From NCBI GenBank assembly GCA_003439945.1, contig QVRM01002806.1:356001-420000 (forward strand): a DNA stretch of 64,000 bases, in the 5' to 3' direction. The position numbers were made by a program, and so were the translations under genes. Of the stretch, positions 35,495 through 47,981 are shown in pieces; the first letter of the stretch is position 1, and every line of letters begins with the position of its first letter. The notes below the pieces were generated by a model. That model was not told the origin of the DNA and ran no database searches. It was given only the letters and a program-made list of their open reading frames with translations. Source of the stretch: Dermanyssus gallinae. Its lineage: Eukaryota; Arthropoda; Arachnida; Mesostigmata; Dermanyssidae.

Positions 35495-37370
35495 AGTGGT
35501 GAGCTTTGCAAACCTGGAACGGGCGCCCTCGTCGGAAAGTGGCCTCGTCGGCAAAAGTCGCCGTTGCATCTGCACAAGCACTCGCTCGCTGTCAAACTCG
35601 CTGGCAGACGGCGCTTGTTGCAGAACGATAGCTTTTCTTCCAGCTTTCCTTCCCGCACAAGCGCACTCGTGTGCGTATTGTCGTCCTCCAGCACACAGCA
35701 CAACCGGCTACCAATAAATAAGCTGCCCATTGGCATCGATGGTCTTCAGACAGATCTTACCGAGTAGACTAGATGAATGTAAGCATCGATTCATCATCAC
35801 CATGCCGCCACCCCCCCCCCCCTTCCAGCCCCCGTCACGACATCACCTTCACCCACATTATCATCAACATCATCATCATTGTCGTTGTCGTCGTCAGCAT
35901 TGTTGTTGTTGTTGTTGTCGTCGTTGTCGTCAGCAACATCACCACGGGGATGCCATCGTGTTCGCTACTGATGAATTCATTCATTCGCTGTTCGTTCATT
36001 CAGCGAGATGCAGGCAGACGCCATGCGGCAGCGCACGGGCTCCAAGCAGGGCAGCCAAGCGGAGCCGATCAAACTCAAGTGCGGAAACGCTGCTGTAGCA
36101 GCAGCAGCTGCAGCGGCAGTGTTCGCCAAAGGCAGCGGCCCATAGGCAGCCACCGACCGCCACGCAGACAGACTGATAGACAGACAGAGCTACCCCGCGA
36201 CACGCGGACCTGCGAGCGTAAGGCTCGTTGACTTCTCTACATCTCGGCTTCGTTTCGCAGCAAACGACGCTGGTCGCTGCTCTTCCTCCTGTCCCTCCTC
36301 TGTTGTTGGTTGTGGTTGTTGTTGTTGTTGCTGTTGTTGTTGGTGATGGTACTGTTATCGCTGTTGTTGTTGTTGATGCGACTATTGTTGCTGCTGTTGT
36401 TGTTGTTTTTGTTGTTGTTGTTGTTGCTGTTGTTTCTCGAGTCGTGAGTGAGTGCCTTACACGATTGCCATCACTCAAGGAGCCACTCCAGGAGAGTGTG
36501 TGTCTGTCGCCGCTCGTTCAGGAGTCATATCGCAATCCAGGACTCGGCCGCCGCGGTCCAAGTGCTGCCGCTGCTGCTGCTGCCGCAGAGTCCCGAATCG
36601 CTTCTTTTCCTTCGTTTTCCTCCTTCCTTTCGTGCTGCTCTGCTGAGAGATGCAGCAGTGCGACAGGAAGCAATGGAGAAACTACAGCTATGCGTTCTTC
36701 CAGCTTCTTCTGCTGCTGTTGTTGTTCTGATCGCTGCTGTCAGGCAACATCGAAGCAGGCAACGAGAGCATAATAGCACTGGTGTAAAGAAAAGGCAAAC
36801 GACGAACGCGGAGCTGCTGGGAGCGGGGTAGAGGAGAAAAATGACAATAAGGCAAGCGCGAATGCAGCGCAAAGGACGGAGGGAAAGACGCTAAGGGGAT
36901 ATCTATTGCGGAGAGGGGGGGGGGAGGTGGATGAGAATACAGGGCAGACAGAGAAAAGACCAGGGCAGGAAGAGAAATAGAATCATGGCACAACCGGGAA
37001 AACCTCGGGGTCCGATAATTCAATCAGGATATTACTCATGAATTAGAAAAGAATAAGAGACGACAGGCTGCTGCGACCAATGCCGCCGCCAAGAAGCAGA
37101 GTAGCAAAAGTAGCCGGAGCGGCGGCGGCGACCGTGGCGGGAGGATACGCAGCAAACTCCCTGTCTGTCGAAAGCCGACAGTGGCAGCGCAATATTAAAA
37201 CGCACTGAAAAGAATTTTATTCGACGAACCTCGAGCGCGGGGGTCACTGGCTCGGTGGTAACATCTCCGCTGGTAGCCGAAACAGTGATGTCCTAACGGT
37301 CTGCGGCCTGGGCCCCTTTACTTGGGTTTACTCACGCCCTTTCCACCGTCTGCCTATGCAAGTCTAGCAT

Positions 37371-37404
<34 letters not shown>

Positions 37405-37886
37405 CGTTGTCGTCGTTGTCGCTGTTGTCCTCTGTCGTATGTCTATTTATTTACTTTTTACTCTCTTTCGCCCTCTTTACGTTTTGCCTTTTGTAATGCA
37501 TCTTATGTACGGACCGCACACACCACTGATCACCGTACGTGGCCCGGCGAACCTTTCCATCCCGTTGCTTACATCGCCGAGTACCAGCCACCATCACCAT
37601 CACTACTACCACAATGATAATTCCGAGCAGCAGCAGCAGCATCAGCACCAACATCATCGGTACCCTCTTACGCTGTACTTAACGGTAAGTGGCGACTGAA
37701 GGCGGAGGACACATCGTACCGTATACTTAACCTAACCGCGAGAAGATGGCGTCCCGTTTAGCGGCATGTTTCGCTCTGTTCCGCTACTCTCCTCTCGGCT
37801 TTTTTCAGGCAACACCCGACCTAGCGCAAGAACACAGTGCTCGCTAGGCGGCAAAGAGTAAAACGAGGATGCGTAGAAGACGACGT
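35495..37886. repeat. Gene-free block rich in trinucleotide repeats
   Basis: Holds a C run at about 35811-35822, CAT/GTT triplets at 35866-35945, GTT/CTG runs at 36300-36432, a G run at about 36916-36926 and a (GTT)n run at 37369-37428. Frames up to 181 codons exist on both strands but are poly-Val, poly-Thr, poly-Cys or similar by frame. No domain-bearing protein is visible. Confidence 0.7.
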
Positions 37887-37942
37887 CAGGCTACGCATGC
37901 AGGGATAGGAACACGGACGTGTTCTCATCCCTGCATGGCCTG
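37887..37942. repeat. Inverted repeat with 4-nt loop (19-bp stem, 17 matches)
   Basis: CATGCAGGGATAGGAACAC at 37896-37914 faces GTGTTCTCATCCCTGCATG at 37919-37937 across GGAC, with two mismatches. Outside, CAGGC and GCCTG extend the pairing after a small bulge. It could be a compact foldback relic or a transcribed hairpin; no evidence distinguishes these. Confidence 0.75.
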
Positions 37943-40173
37943 ATTCTGGAGCCATTGTCCCACGACTGCTATTACTGCTCCTACTTTTACTTTAAGTAGT
38001 ACCACCACTGCTGGTGCTGGCGTTCCGGCGGACAACGACGGTCCTTGTCCTCGTGATGACACGTCATGTTAGCGGATGGGCGAACGGGCAGCCTTGTGCT
38101 CACGCACGCTTCTTATGCAACATTAGTGAGCAGCGTAGTGACAATGTCCTGCGGGTGTCCGTTGTGACGCAGTGTGGGAACGCAGAACAAGATGGGCTAT
38201 ATCCGGCCTCATGATGCATAGCCGTAAGGTCACTGAGAAAATGCTCTTCTTCTGAGGTAAGGAAATGGTAGGAAGAAAGATAGAGATGGAGAAAACAGAG
38301 TACAAAACAAGAGCGATAGAAAATACGAGAAGGAAGAGAATATATATATATATATATATATATATAGTCAAAGGGTAAGTGGGTTCAAAACACTGCCACG
38401 AAATAACAGCGAGCGACGGTCAACAATGTAAGAGCATGAACATCACCTCGACACCGATTCATATGTGTCCTAATTGCTGCTGGATTACTTAGACCGTTAT
38501 GTACGCGTGCCCTCCCTCGCAGCAACTCTTTTCGATTTAGATAGTTTTCCGTTTCTCATATCTACCTTCGCAATTTCTGTTTGAACGCGATATAGAAGAC
38601 TTGCAAACGGTATCGAGAACGCAACGACCTCCGTGCGCGACAGCTTCGCGGTCGTCATTGTCATGTCGACCCAACTGCAGCACAGTATATAGGAGCGGGC
38701 GGGAAAAAAACGGAGCTAAGGGAGCAGAGGAGCAAACAATGAGTGGTCAGCTAAGTGCTGTCATTTGCCCAACGCCCGAACCACATTTCTGACGAGTCTT
38801 CTTCTTCTCGTCTCGCGGCTAAAGCGTCCACCGTCGCATTTTCGCTAGAACAATACACAGGCGGGTCAACGGACGGGGCCGTAATGGCCTAAAGGGGGCG
38901 GAGGCTTGGTAGCCTCGCTCAAACTTATGTTGTTGTTGATGGCCAACGAGTCGAGGACACATGACGGTGAATGGTGGTGGTGGTGGTGGATAGCGAGTGG
39001 ATATCATGCTGCTCGGTGGTCCCGTAGGTTCTAGATACGAGCATTAGTAACCGCACTTAAACCGCACGCCATCATAGTCTTTTGCTATCCGCAACGATCT
39101 TGGTAGGGTTTGCAGACGAGTGCTTAATCGAGGCCTTGCTACCATTCCCATCGTAGTCGTACTTGTCGTCGTCGTTGTCATCGAGTGAATCAGCGTGATT
39201 AACTAAGAGTGCGCGAATCTGAAAGGCGAAAAAAGTGATACACGCCGCGTCCCAGCGCCTGCTTTAAGTTGCGGCCACGCGCTGCGTCTCTGACAACGAT
39301 TTCGTCTCTGTGTCTATCCTTGTCAAGCTCCGCCCCTGTAAGCAAATTCTGGCAACCATCCTCACCGCCCTCCTTTCCCTTAAATGTTCTCGTTTGCTCG
39401 CTTGCTTACCCCTCGTGTCTTCCTCGTGTCCCTTTCCAAGTTTATTTCTTGCCCCATGCTTTTCCCAATTCTCCCATTCTCTGCCCATGCCTTCCACTCT
39501 GTCTGTTGCTCACTTTATCGCACTGTCGTTTTCTAGTTCACTTTCAAAACTATCTTCAGCGAAGCACTCCTCACTACGGCCACCGGGGCTGCTCGCAGCT
39601 GCCACCAGCTTCTTCCACCTCATCATTCGGACGTTCGCATTGGTCGAATCTTCGCTCGGCGATGACGACGTTGATTACTTGGGCGCCGCACTAGCAATCT
39701 CTGTTTATTTGAAACAATCCCATTAAATGGGCACCCGCCAGAGAGCCGGTTAACTAACAGGCTGTTCCTTTGCCGCATTCCAATGCTCCTGAAGCAACGA
39801 AACAGATGAAGGCAAAAGGAACCCAATGCAGGACGTCGTAGCAGCCATTGTCCCAGGCGCACAAAGCTTGGCCGCAGTGCTGCCACCGCGGTTGTCGCAG
39901 AAACAGTCAGCGGCGGAATACGGCTACGAATAAAAGATGTGCGCCTTTCTTTCTCGAAGGGACCTCCTTTTGTCATAACAGGGAGTTCATCCGAACTATA
40001 AAACACGGAGATGAGCCACCATGTGTGGTGTAAGAACCGGGCCGAGCGAGAGGGAGTCGTGGCAATCTTTTCCCCTCTGGCGCGCACGACGGACCAAGAG
40101 CCCAAGCTTTATTTATGGTCTGCCCGGCTGTTCAGTATATATACTCAGCCGGCCCATCTTGCCGATGAAACTA

Positions 40174-40206
<33 letters not shown>

Positions 40207-40769
40207 TGTATGAGTTTAAACAACCAAGAGTGAATAAACGGTCACCCACACATCCCCTTTCCATACGGCACATTTATTTTTCTTCTTCCCGCGTTTGCGG
40301 CAAGCTTTGGGGTCGATCGCCAAGGATCGCAGGTGCTAGCGGCTGCCAAAGGCCAAAGTCGGGCCTAAATATCGTTTTGCACAGAACATTGATTGCTCAA
40401 TCTGTGTATACATACAGACAAACGTTGAGGATTTGCATACTAAGGCTAAGTACACACACACATTTAGGCACTATCGTGCCACAGGAATCTTAGCTCATTA
40501 CGAGCGTCTAAGAGTTGATTGTCAGAGTGTAACATAACCTGCTATCTTTCTAGGATTACCCTCCAAGGTATCTCTCATGAGTTCCGTGCGGGGAAGGGTG
40601 CGTGGACGCAAATTTGAGCATCTCCATCACCTTCATAGCCAGCGTTTTCTTTGGTACTCAGCACTGCCGGGCCCCGCACAGGTGGTCTGACTCTGACACA
40701 AAGGTGATCTGACCGCGCCCCCTAACAGAGGGCTCCAAGGGCTGAAGAAGAGCAACTTCTATAGGGGGA
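37943..40769. other. No gene recognised; two (TA)n tracts
   Basis: TA runs at 38339-38366 and 40173-40204. A pyrimidine-rich segment at 39290-39550 gives long open frames without domain content. Remaining sequence is plain. Confidence 0.45.
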
Positions 40770-41880
40770 GTAACATTGCAAGAGGTACGCGAGGAATTAG
40801 AACGCCCCAAGCCGGAAAAAGCACCTGGCTCGGACGGTATCTTAATTTCTGCAGCCAAGCTATTACGATGAAGGAATATCTGAAAACGGCGGCCGCTGCG
40901 GCAACGGAGATGTTCCGCCTGGGCTCGTTGCCTCTGAATGGAAGGCCGCAGATCTCGTTCTAATTCCGAAGGGCTCTACCTCATACCACCCAATATAACC
41001 TAATATGCTTACTTGGATCCCTGGCTACAGGTTTCGAGTCCTTCGTGGAGACACGCATCCGAGACTTTGCGAAGGAAAACGGCACCCAATATGGATTTTA
41101 AAAAGGCCGCTTGACAATTAGCGCCCTTCAGTGGGTTCAATCAAGGGTCAAGCTTCTCTGCAGGTCTCCGCCAAGAAAACGCGGTTGTCTCGTGGCCGTT
41201 TTACTCGACGTCAGGAACGCTTTTAAAGTTTCCTGTAGAGAGTTATACTAAAAAACCTTTACAGGCAAAAAACGTTTTATCTTCTTAGAGTCATATCTGG
41301 TTACCTACATGAACAGACTATTCAGTCCTGAGAAATTGCCTTTAAAATGACTGCAGGGGTGCCACAAGGCCCTATACTTGGCCCCATGTTATGAAACATA
41401 ACTTGCGACGCCGTGCTGCGGCTGGGAGGCTTTCTCCCCGGAGCCGACCTTCTTGCCTATGCCGACGACCTCATCCTCGTCGTCCAGGCCCGGGCATCGG
41501 AACTGCTGGAGAGGCGTGCGAATGAGGCACTCGCCGACGTGGCGTACTGGATGCGAAAGGCGAAGCTTGTTTTAGCTCCCGCCAAGGGCGAGTCAATTAT
41601 TCTGGTGGGCCGAAGAACGTGCCCCGCTCTTCACCTACGCCTTAATAACGAAGAGATCAATATCGTGAACACAACATGATACTTCAGAGTATTCCTTGAT
41701 CGGGGTCTCCGAAGCATTTATCACTTGCGCTAGGCAACGGAGAAAGCTCTGAAAATTGCCAATAACTTTGCACGGCTCATGCTTAACACCCATGGGCCTC
41801 GGCACTCCAAGCGACTCAGCATTATGTGCGCGGCCGAGTCAGAAGCCCTATACGGTGCTCTGGCCTTGTCTGCTAGCACT
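40770..41880 (+). pseudogene. R1-like non-LTR retrotransposon reverse transcriptase remnant
   Basis: Reverse transcriptase blocks occur in order: VTLQEVREELERPKPEKAPG with KAPGSDGI (40770-40845); EWKAADLVLIPKGST (about 40936-40980); FESFVETRIRDFAKENGTQYGF followed by a stop (about 41030-41100); LLDVRNAF (about 41200-41225); GVPQGPILGPMLWN (about 41355-41398); and an intact stretch at 41413-41679 with LLAYADDLILVV, catalytic YADD at 41458-41469, and WMRKAKLVLAPAKGESIILVG. A FRVFLDRG block and an ANNFARLML block continue to about 41820. Stops and shifts separate the blocks, so it is inactive. GPMLWN and the KAKL..A..KGES string suggest the R1 clade. Confidence 0.8.
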
Positions 41881-42029
41881 GTAACAATCTTAACGAACCG
41901 AAGTTGCCCCAGTAGCTAGAAGTGACGAACATTTTATGAAATATACTCATATCAAAATCTATGGCAAATAACCGCCGCACTATGCGCACCCCTCAGGTTT
42001 CCCGGGAAAAAGCTAGCCACCGGTAGACT

Positions 42030-42064
42030 CGCACCTCCCCGATTGTTTGATCGGGGGAGGTGCG
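42030..42064. repeat. Inverted repeat, 14-bp stem with one bulged G
   Basis: CGCACCTCCCCGAT, then TGTTTG, then ATCGGGGGAGGTGCG. A strong GC-rich hairpin in otherwise plain sequence; function unknown. Confidence 0.8.
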
Positions 42065-42714
42065 TGGTTATCGATCCAGGTATTGAAGAACCATTTGGAG
42101 CTATGTTTGACCGAAGACGGCGTACGCATTGATGAATAAACAACGAAAAGTAAGATTTGTTATTAATAAATAATTTTCTCAAGCCAGCTGATAGCGATAG
42201 ATACTTAACAGGAACGTAGAACTCGGTCAACTATTTTTTCCGGATAACACATTGCAAATTGTGCATTTGCAACATAGCGAGTATTTTTATTAGGAAATTA
42301 TACATGCCGGCATTTTTGAATAAAAATTCTGCTTAGTCTACAAGATATTCAACGTTAGCTAGTGGAAAGGAAATATTCGTATTAAATATGTTCGTAAAAA
42401 ATGAGATTCTGTGATACTCAACTTTTGCGTTTGGTGCCTTACAATTTTGCTTTATGGTCAACCTTCAGGATGTGCGCAGTTTATGGGGATAATTTTGGTA
42501 CCAAATCGATGGAAGTTTGATTCCTAAAAGACCACCGTGAGCTGTTTCCCTTTCCTCCAATGTCGGATTTCCATAGAGTCTCATGCTAATAGAGGGGAAA
42601 CTTAAGCGGTTGGTATATGGTTTGCATCTGGCAGCGTTCGATGTGGTGAACAAAAATTGGTGGTGAGCGTGATAGTGTACAAGTACTCCATCGTGCTGGA
42701 ACCACATCCTTCAG
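42065..42714. other. No gene recognised
   Basis: Plain AT-rich sequence with short frames only. Confidence 0.45.
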
Positions 42715-42724
42715 CGAATACCTT

Positions 42725-42907
42725 AAAACTTTTTTGGGCTGACCCTCAGCCAACATTTAACGTACACGGGTTTGCTTTTACATTGCTTCGTAAGACGGAC
42801 CCCGTAAGTACAAATGTGCAACCGTGGGGTCAAGCCCGTGCACCTATGTGTCCTCCTCCGGTCGCGAGGCGCACGCGAATGCATCACGCCATTGGTCTCG
42901 ACAAATA
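42725..42907 (-). mobile_element. SINE-1 copy b: tRNA-derived SINE, minus strand, 10-bp target duplication
   Basis: On the minus strand it aligns with the copy at 4284-4477 from the tRNA-like head (GCGCCTCGCGACCGGAGGAG, box B-like CGGGCTTGACCCC) through the body (GAAGCAATG, ACGTTAAAT, GGCTGAGGGTCAGCCC) to a short tail. The plus-strand string CGAATACCTT at 42715-42724 is repeated at 42908-42917, defining the ends. It is more diverged in box A and box B than copy a. Confidence 0.85.
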
Positions 42908-42917
42908 CGAATACCTT

Positions 42918-45900
42918 GTGACATTCACTATATCAGCAGTTCTAGTGAGGTCCTGATCAGAAATATGTGGTACGTTTTTCCATTCTATTTTTCAAAAAGC
43001 TCTTAAGCGCCTACAAGCTAAATGTTGACAATGCTAGCCCAAACATTCACGGAAAAGCGATCCCGCCGTGCATGCGGGCGGGTCATGTGCGGGTTAGGCT
43101 CCCAGACTTCTGCTGATGCGTAAAGGTAGCATTGTTTCAACGACACTGTTTGTCAACTTTTAATAATGTTGGGTAATAATGAACGGTGAACAACCACGAG
43201 ATTGGTCAACTCGCGTAGTCAAGAAACTAGCACAGGTCTCAATGCATGTGTTGTATATATTACGAGACGTACTTCAAAATAACAGTGTTATTTTAGACGA
43301 CGCCGCAAAGAGCATGATCCGTTTATGCAGAAAAAAATTATAGGGAGTATAATCTATATTATGAGAGTAATAATATTAAATCTTTTCCCCACAAAGGTCT
43401 TATGGAGAAAAGATAACAAGATCAAGCCGGCACATGGCGACTAGAATCGCAATTTATGGTTTTCATCATACTTTTTGCAGAACCGAAGACCATCATAAAT
43501 ATAACCATAGCCGTACAAGGCCTAATGTTCTACGGTAAATGCCCTTCGAAGAGTCTTAGCTGTACTCGTCCGAAATTTGACAGACGTTACGAAGTAGGTT
43601 GCGACAGCACCATCTATGCGCCACTTGCTGAAGTTATGAGAACTTGCAGCCAGGCACAGCGTTCACAGGGCGCCGGGCGTTTTCACAGATTAGCTTTGAA
43701 ATCATGGAAGTCAATGTAAGCATCATACAAGTATCACTTCAGTCAGTCAAGAGAGCGCTGCAATTACGTCGTGTCAAAACATGTCATTGGCTATTAGGTG
43801 AATCCAATAGTTCTGTTGGTGACTAAACTCTACTATAGCAGGCTACGTGCGTCAACAAACGTCGTCTGCTATTGTCGTAGACTGCTTGTAACAATTCAGT
43901 TCCTACTGAATGCTTTTCTGGTAGATTGTAGAAATGACACAATCTGGTTAGTTATACAATAGTTGGCAGAGATAGCATAACTCATTTTAGTCGCATCTGC
44001 ACCAAGAAGGGGATCACCTCTAAGGCACTTGACTGAAGTGGCGATGAAAAATGTGTCGTATTCAAGAACAACGTAACTCGCATAAGGTCTTAGCTAAAGT
44101 GAGGTATCTGGCCTATCATGTTAGCGAAAGATAGCTTTCATGCTTAGAAGACCATGGTGTTTGTCTGGACTACTTAGAGAAAACAGCTTGGTTGGCCTAT
44201 CGCAACATGCCCTTCTGAACATCAAAAAGACGATAACCACTAAGATAAACTGCCAGCTATTTTAAAGGCTCGAAATTTAAACTATAGATGCTCTGCATTC
44301 TGTTCTGACAACGCCGGCCAGCATACACACATTGAGATGACCTGCTGCAACTTGCTGGATTATTCTTTTTGAAAATGTTGAAACAATTTACAATTAAGGG
44401 AGCGTTGGACGAAGGTAATAGGAAGTGGCGGTGAACATATTATTAACTGAAATAAAACTGTATATGTGAAATACGTTTCCAACCGGCAAAATCTTTTGAC
44501 TGACCCATCTTATCGAGTAGGTAACAAAAATGTCATCAATTTTTGTAGGCGCAGTTATAGATGTTTTACACAAAGCATTTCTCATGACTGAACAAATCGT
44601 TGCCATTAAGTATGTGTTTTGTCGTGTTTACTTTCCTCGCTGATTGTTCCACTTCGACGGCTTCTCGGGAACCGCGTACGCAGCTCAATGAATGTCTTTC
44701 GTCAAAAGAATACACTGTACGGCACATTCTTCGAGCAATAGGGTCTTGGCAGTCATGACGTGTTTCTCGTCGTCTCTGTAAACAGGCAGGCCATCCCTTG
44801 TTAAGTTAAGAGTAGAACTATGGACAGGCCTCGTATACTTGACTCACTCTCTGCATTCTGCCGCCCGTAATGAGGTAAGGTGCCGATCTACGTGCAACAC
44901 CTGCTGTTGCGCATGGCAAATAATCAAAGCTAGCGTATACATATAGTTTCAAGTTGAATCATGTTGAAACTACACCTAACAACCACGCTACCGCTTTTCT
45001 GCGACAGGGCGACAACTGCTATTTTGCGGAAGTTAAGCTGTTATTTGATTGAGGTATTATCGCTGACGAGGGCACGCCGTGCACGACGAGACAACAATCA
45101 CGATGTTCTGATGTGCCGCCACCCCCAGGATCGCCATCCTTCGAACTTGCTCATATGTCTGCCGCTCTGTCCGACACCGAGACAATGCATACATACAAAC
45201 AGCCCAGACGGCCACACTGACGACGATCTCATACAGGCACTTTCGATGGGCATGGATCGGCAATGATTCGAGCTTAACGCCGGCTTCTCTACTGTGACGG
45301 CTGACACAGCGGCTACAACTCGGCAACCCCAGCTATAACAGCAGCAGTAGCTTCTAAGGCACCACCTCCACTGACAACCATTCACCGTCTCGAACCATTA
45401 TTCGATTATAGAGATCGAACTTATAGGCCGGGTTTCATCATCATACAACGTACACTAGCGGACAGCTTCAACTTATTAGTTGAAGTATACACAGAAGAGG
45501 CGGAGAAGCAAGCAGGGAAAGCAAGCAAAGAAGGGAGACCAAGAGGGGGTGCGGGGGGAGAGCGCGCAGTGGAGAAGACACGAGGCTTTGGTGGGGTGAC
45601 GATCGCGGGTAACATGGCCGCTTTGCTTGTTGATTGGGATCGTTGCTCATCATGGGGTTTAGGTTGCTGTTGTTGCTGTTGCCGCTGCTGCTGCTGCTGT
45701 TGTTGTTGTGTTTGGCTATGTGGTCTATGGGCGAGTGTTTGGTTGTATACCCTAGCGTGTCCGCTCACTCAGTCATTCGCATTGTATGTATTTGCACTTT
45801 ACGCTGCTCCTTACGACGACAGGCCTGCGACGAGTCTGCGGGCTGCGTGTGCCGTCGTCGTCGTCGTTAGTGGGGTTCGACTAAAGGCCTGGGATATGTA

Positions 45901-46339
45901 AAAATGAGCCCCATAAGCAACACTACTACTACTACTATCGTTAACGCCAGTACCTAATCCCCCTCCCCAACGCTGCATTTCGGGGAACCCAAAGTCCCGG
46001 GTGCTCCCATCGGCGGTGGTATGTTGATGTTGTTGTTGTGGCTGTGGCTGTTGTTGCTCTTGATGCTTGTAAAACGACACCTGCCATTCTAAGCAAGTCT
46101 AAGAGAGTGGGTCGCTTACAGTGCCAAGTGATGCTCACCATCCAAACGCGCGCTTGCAGATTTTCGCCTACAAACGCACCAAGAAGCGCCTGTACACTGA
46201 GGCAGAGATTGCTCAGCCTAGTCGCCGTTTAGAGAGAATAACAAATATGTGTATATATATACATATGACTCTCTCTTATTAAAAACAAATATATATATAT
46301 ATATATATATGGAAACTTAGGTATGAGTATATTTATACG
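42918..46339. other. No gene recognised; CTG/TTG island at 45.66-45.72 kb
   Basis: 42.9-45.4 kb is plain AT-rich sequence without recognisable frames. 45.4-46.1 kb is GC-rich with CTG/TTG triplets at 45663-45715 and GTT/GTG triplets near 46025-46055. TA/ATA runs occur at about 46250-46263 and 46288-46310. Confidence 0.45.
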
Positions 46340-46864
46340 TTTCTAGTCGTGCCCGACGGATGTCGTTGTGATGATTTTGGGGACGCGTTGGCCCAGTTAC
46401 CATTATAGCCCGTCATGCACTGTGAGTGCACGCAGGCCGACGAGAACGTCATTCCGCTTTGTCGGGCGCTGAGATCTGTCGGCTTTCCGTGTGTACTGGA
46501 AGCCTCCGGGCACAGGAACAATGGAAAAAGTCGTTTCTACTCACCTTGACACCCTTTAAGCACTCACTCGGTGCAGGTGCGGACCAAACAGATCGTGCCT
46601 TCAGGTTAGCAAAGGTAAACAAGTGCAGAAAATACTCGCTAGCATTGGCTACCAAGTGCAGAAAATACTAGTTATTCTTACCAATTTTGTCCGTTTACGG
46701 GTGACTCGACAAATTCTTTCGCCAGAGGCTGTCGCTTGTCATTCAAAGAGGAAATGCAGCATCTGTTCGGGGCACATTGTTAAAGTGGGCTAATCCTGAG
46801 TTACAGAATCCGCGACAACACGTTCGCACGAAGACACTCCAAAGTGCTAACGTAACAAATTTAT
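46340..46864 (+). pseudogene. 3' fragment of an LDFSNAFN-type LINE ORF2, internally deleted
   Basis: In shifting frames, the region shows the His/Cys-rich and nuclease-like tail blocks of this LINE type: ALRSVGFPCVLEASG (about 46460-46510), LTPFKHSLGAGADQTDRAF, KCRKYS (46622-46640), then RQRLSLVIQRGNAAS (about 46714-46760), ending at a stop near 46862. The string AAGTGCAGAAAATACT is present twice (46621-46636 and 46654-46669), and the block normally found between KCRKYS and RQRLS is missing, so a deletion with a local duplication occurred here. Confidence 0.55.
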
Positions 46865-47134
46865 AAATACATTTTTATGCGTCGGGACCCAAAAACGCTT
46901 AAACATTTTCCAGCGTAGTGTAAAGTGAGTTAAGAACCAAATCCACTTGGGATAGCATCTATGTTCATGTCTGATCCAGAAAGTCCGGTCGATTTTCCTT
47001 AGTACAACGGTGAAAGAAACTTACTCTTAAATATGTCGTTGCCACAACAAACCTACCTTAAATTGAACTGCGTTCTGTTCTTCTGCACACAGATGACACA
47101 AACATTTTTGAACCTGACACTTCAATCACGAACT

Positions 47135-47476
47135 CTCATTACGATCATCCACGACCACCTTGGATCAAAGAAAATCTGCTTGAAGGAGATCTTGCGATTG
47201 GTCAGAGAAAGAAGAGGCGCGGAACTCGTTTGGCTCGAAAATTTGTGATTAAATTCGATGAGGGCCTTTGTTCTTGAGACTCGACTTTGTATGAACCTGA
47301 GCTCTGAAATCCCAGGGCTCCCAACAGTCAGACGTTAGGCGCCAGCCCAGTGGGCTGAAAAATACTAAGGGTTTTCTTGCTGCCTCCGGAATCACGCTAA
47401 TAAAACACCCAGCCTATTCACCCGAATTGGCATCGTACCACTTCCTCTCGCGTTTTGGAGGTGTGCTTGTCGTTTA
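47135..47476 (+). pseudogene. Internally deleted mariner-like transposase fragment
   Basis: 47139-47245 reads ITIIHDHLGSKKICLKEIL and onward, matching the end of the mariner N-terminal domain. About 150 bp further on, 47392-47455 reads IKHPAYSPELASYHFLSRFG, corresponding to the HPPYSPDLAPxDxxLF block that carries the third catalytic Asp; here that position is His. The catalytic core between them is missing. Confidence 0.6.
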
Positions 47477-47565
47477 AGAAATGTATAGAAAATCTAAATA
47501 TTGATTCAACTTTCAAGAGCAAACATTCTTTTAGCACATTATTATCGAAAAGCTTTGACTTATAT

Positions 47566-47567
<2 letters not shown>

Positions 47568-47611
<44 letters not shown>
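47568..47611. repeat. (TA)n microsatellite
   Basis: TA run preceded by TATTATATATTATATA units. Confidence 0.95.
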
Positions 47612-47613
<2 letters not shown>

Positions 47614-47941
47614 CGCTCTTCCGTTTCCCGCGTGCGCAATTTGCCAAGAATGCGACTTTCGTGAGTGGAGTTGCTTCTTTCTATCGTGTATTGTTGTTTC
47701 GTCAAATCCTATTCTATATGTTCCTTCTTCTTATGTTTGGCTTTGCCTGTCGAGAGACAACATTTCGGTTCTTTCCTCTGACACGCATACAATACGCCCC
47801 TCGTCTGCCTTAAAGATGGAGGGAGGATTACTCCAACAGGGTGACAATAAACAAGCCATGTCGTCGTCGTTGTACGAGGTGGCAGAGGACGGCGGGCGGA
47901 GGCAGTGGCAATGAAGGCCACGGTTGAGTCTCGGGTGGATG

Positions 47942-47981
<40 letters not shown>

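Noticed and set aside
36228..36773. 181-codon plus-strand frame with a poly-Val segment
   Set aside because: The hydrophobic stretch is a translation of the GTT triplet repeat, not a membrane protein.
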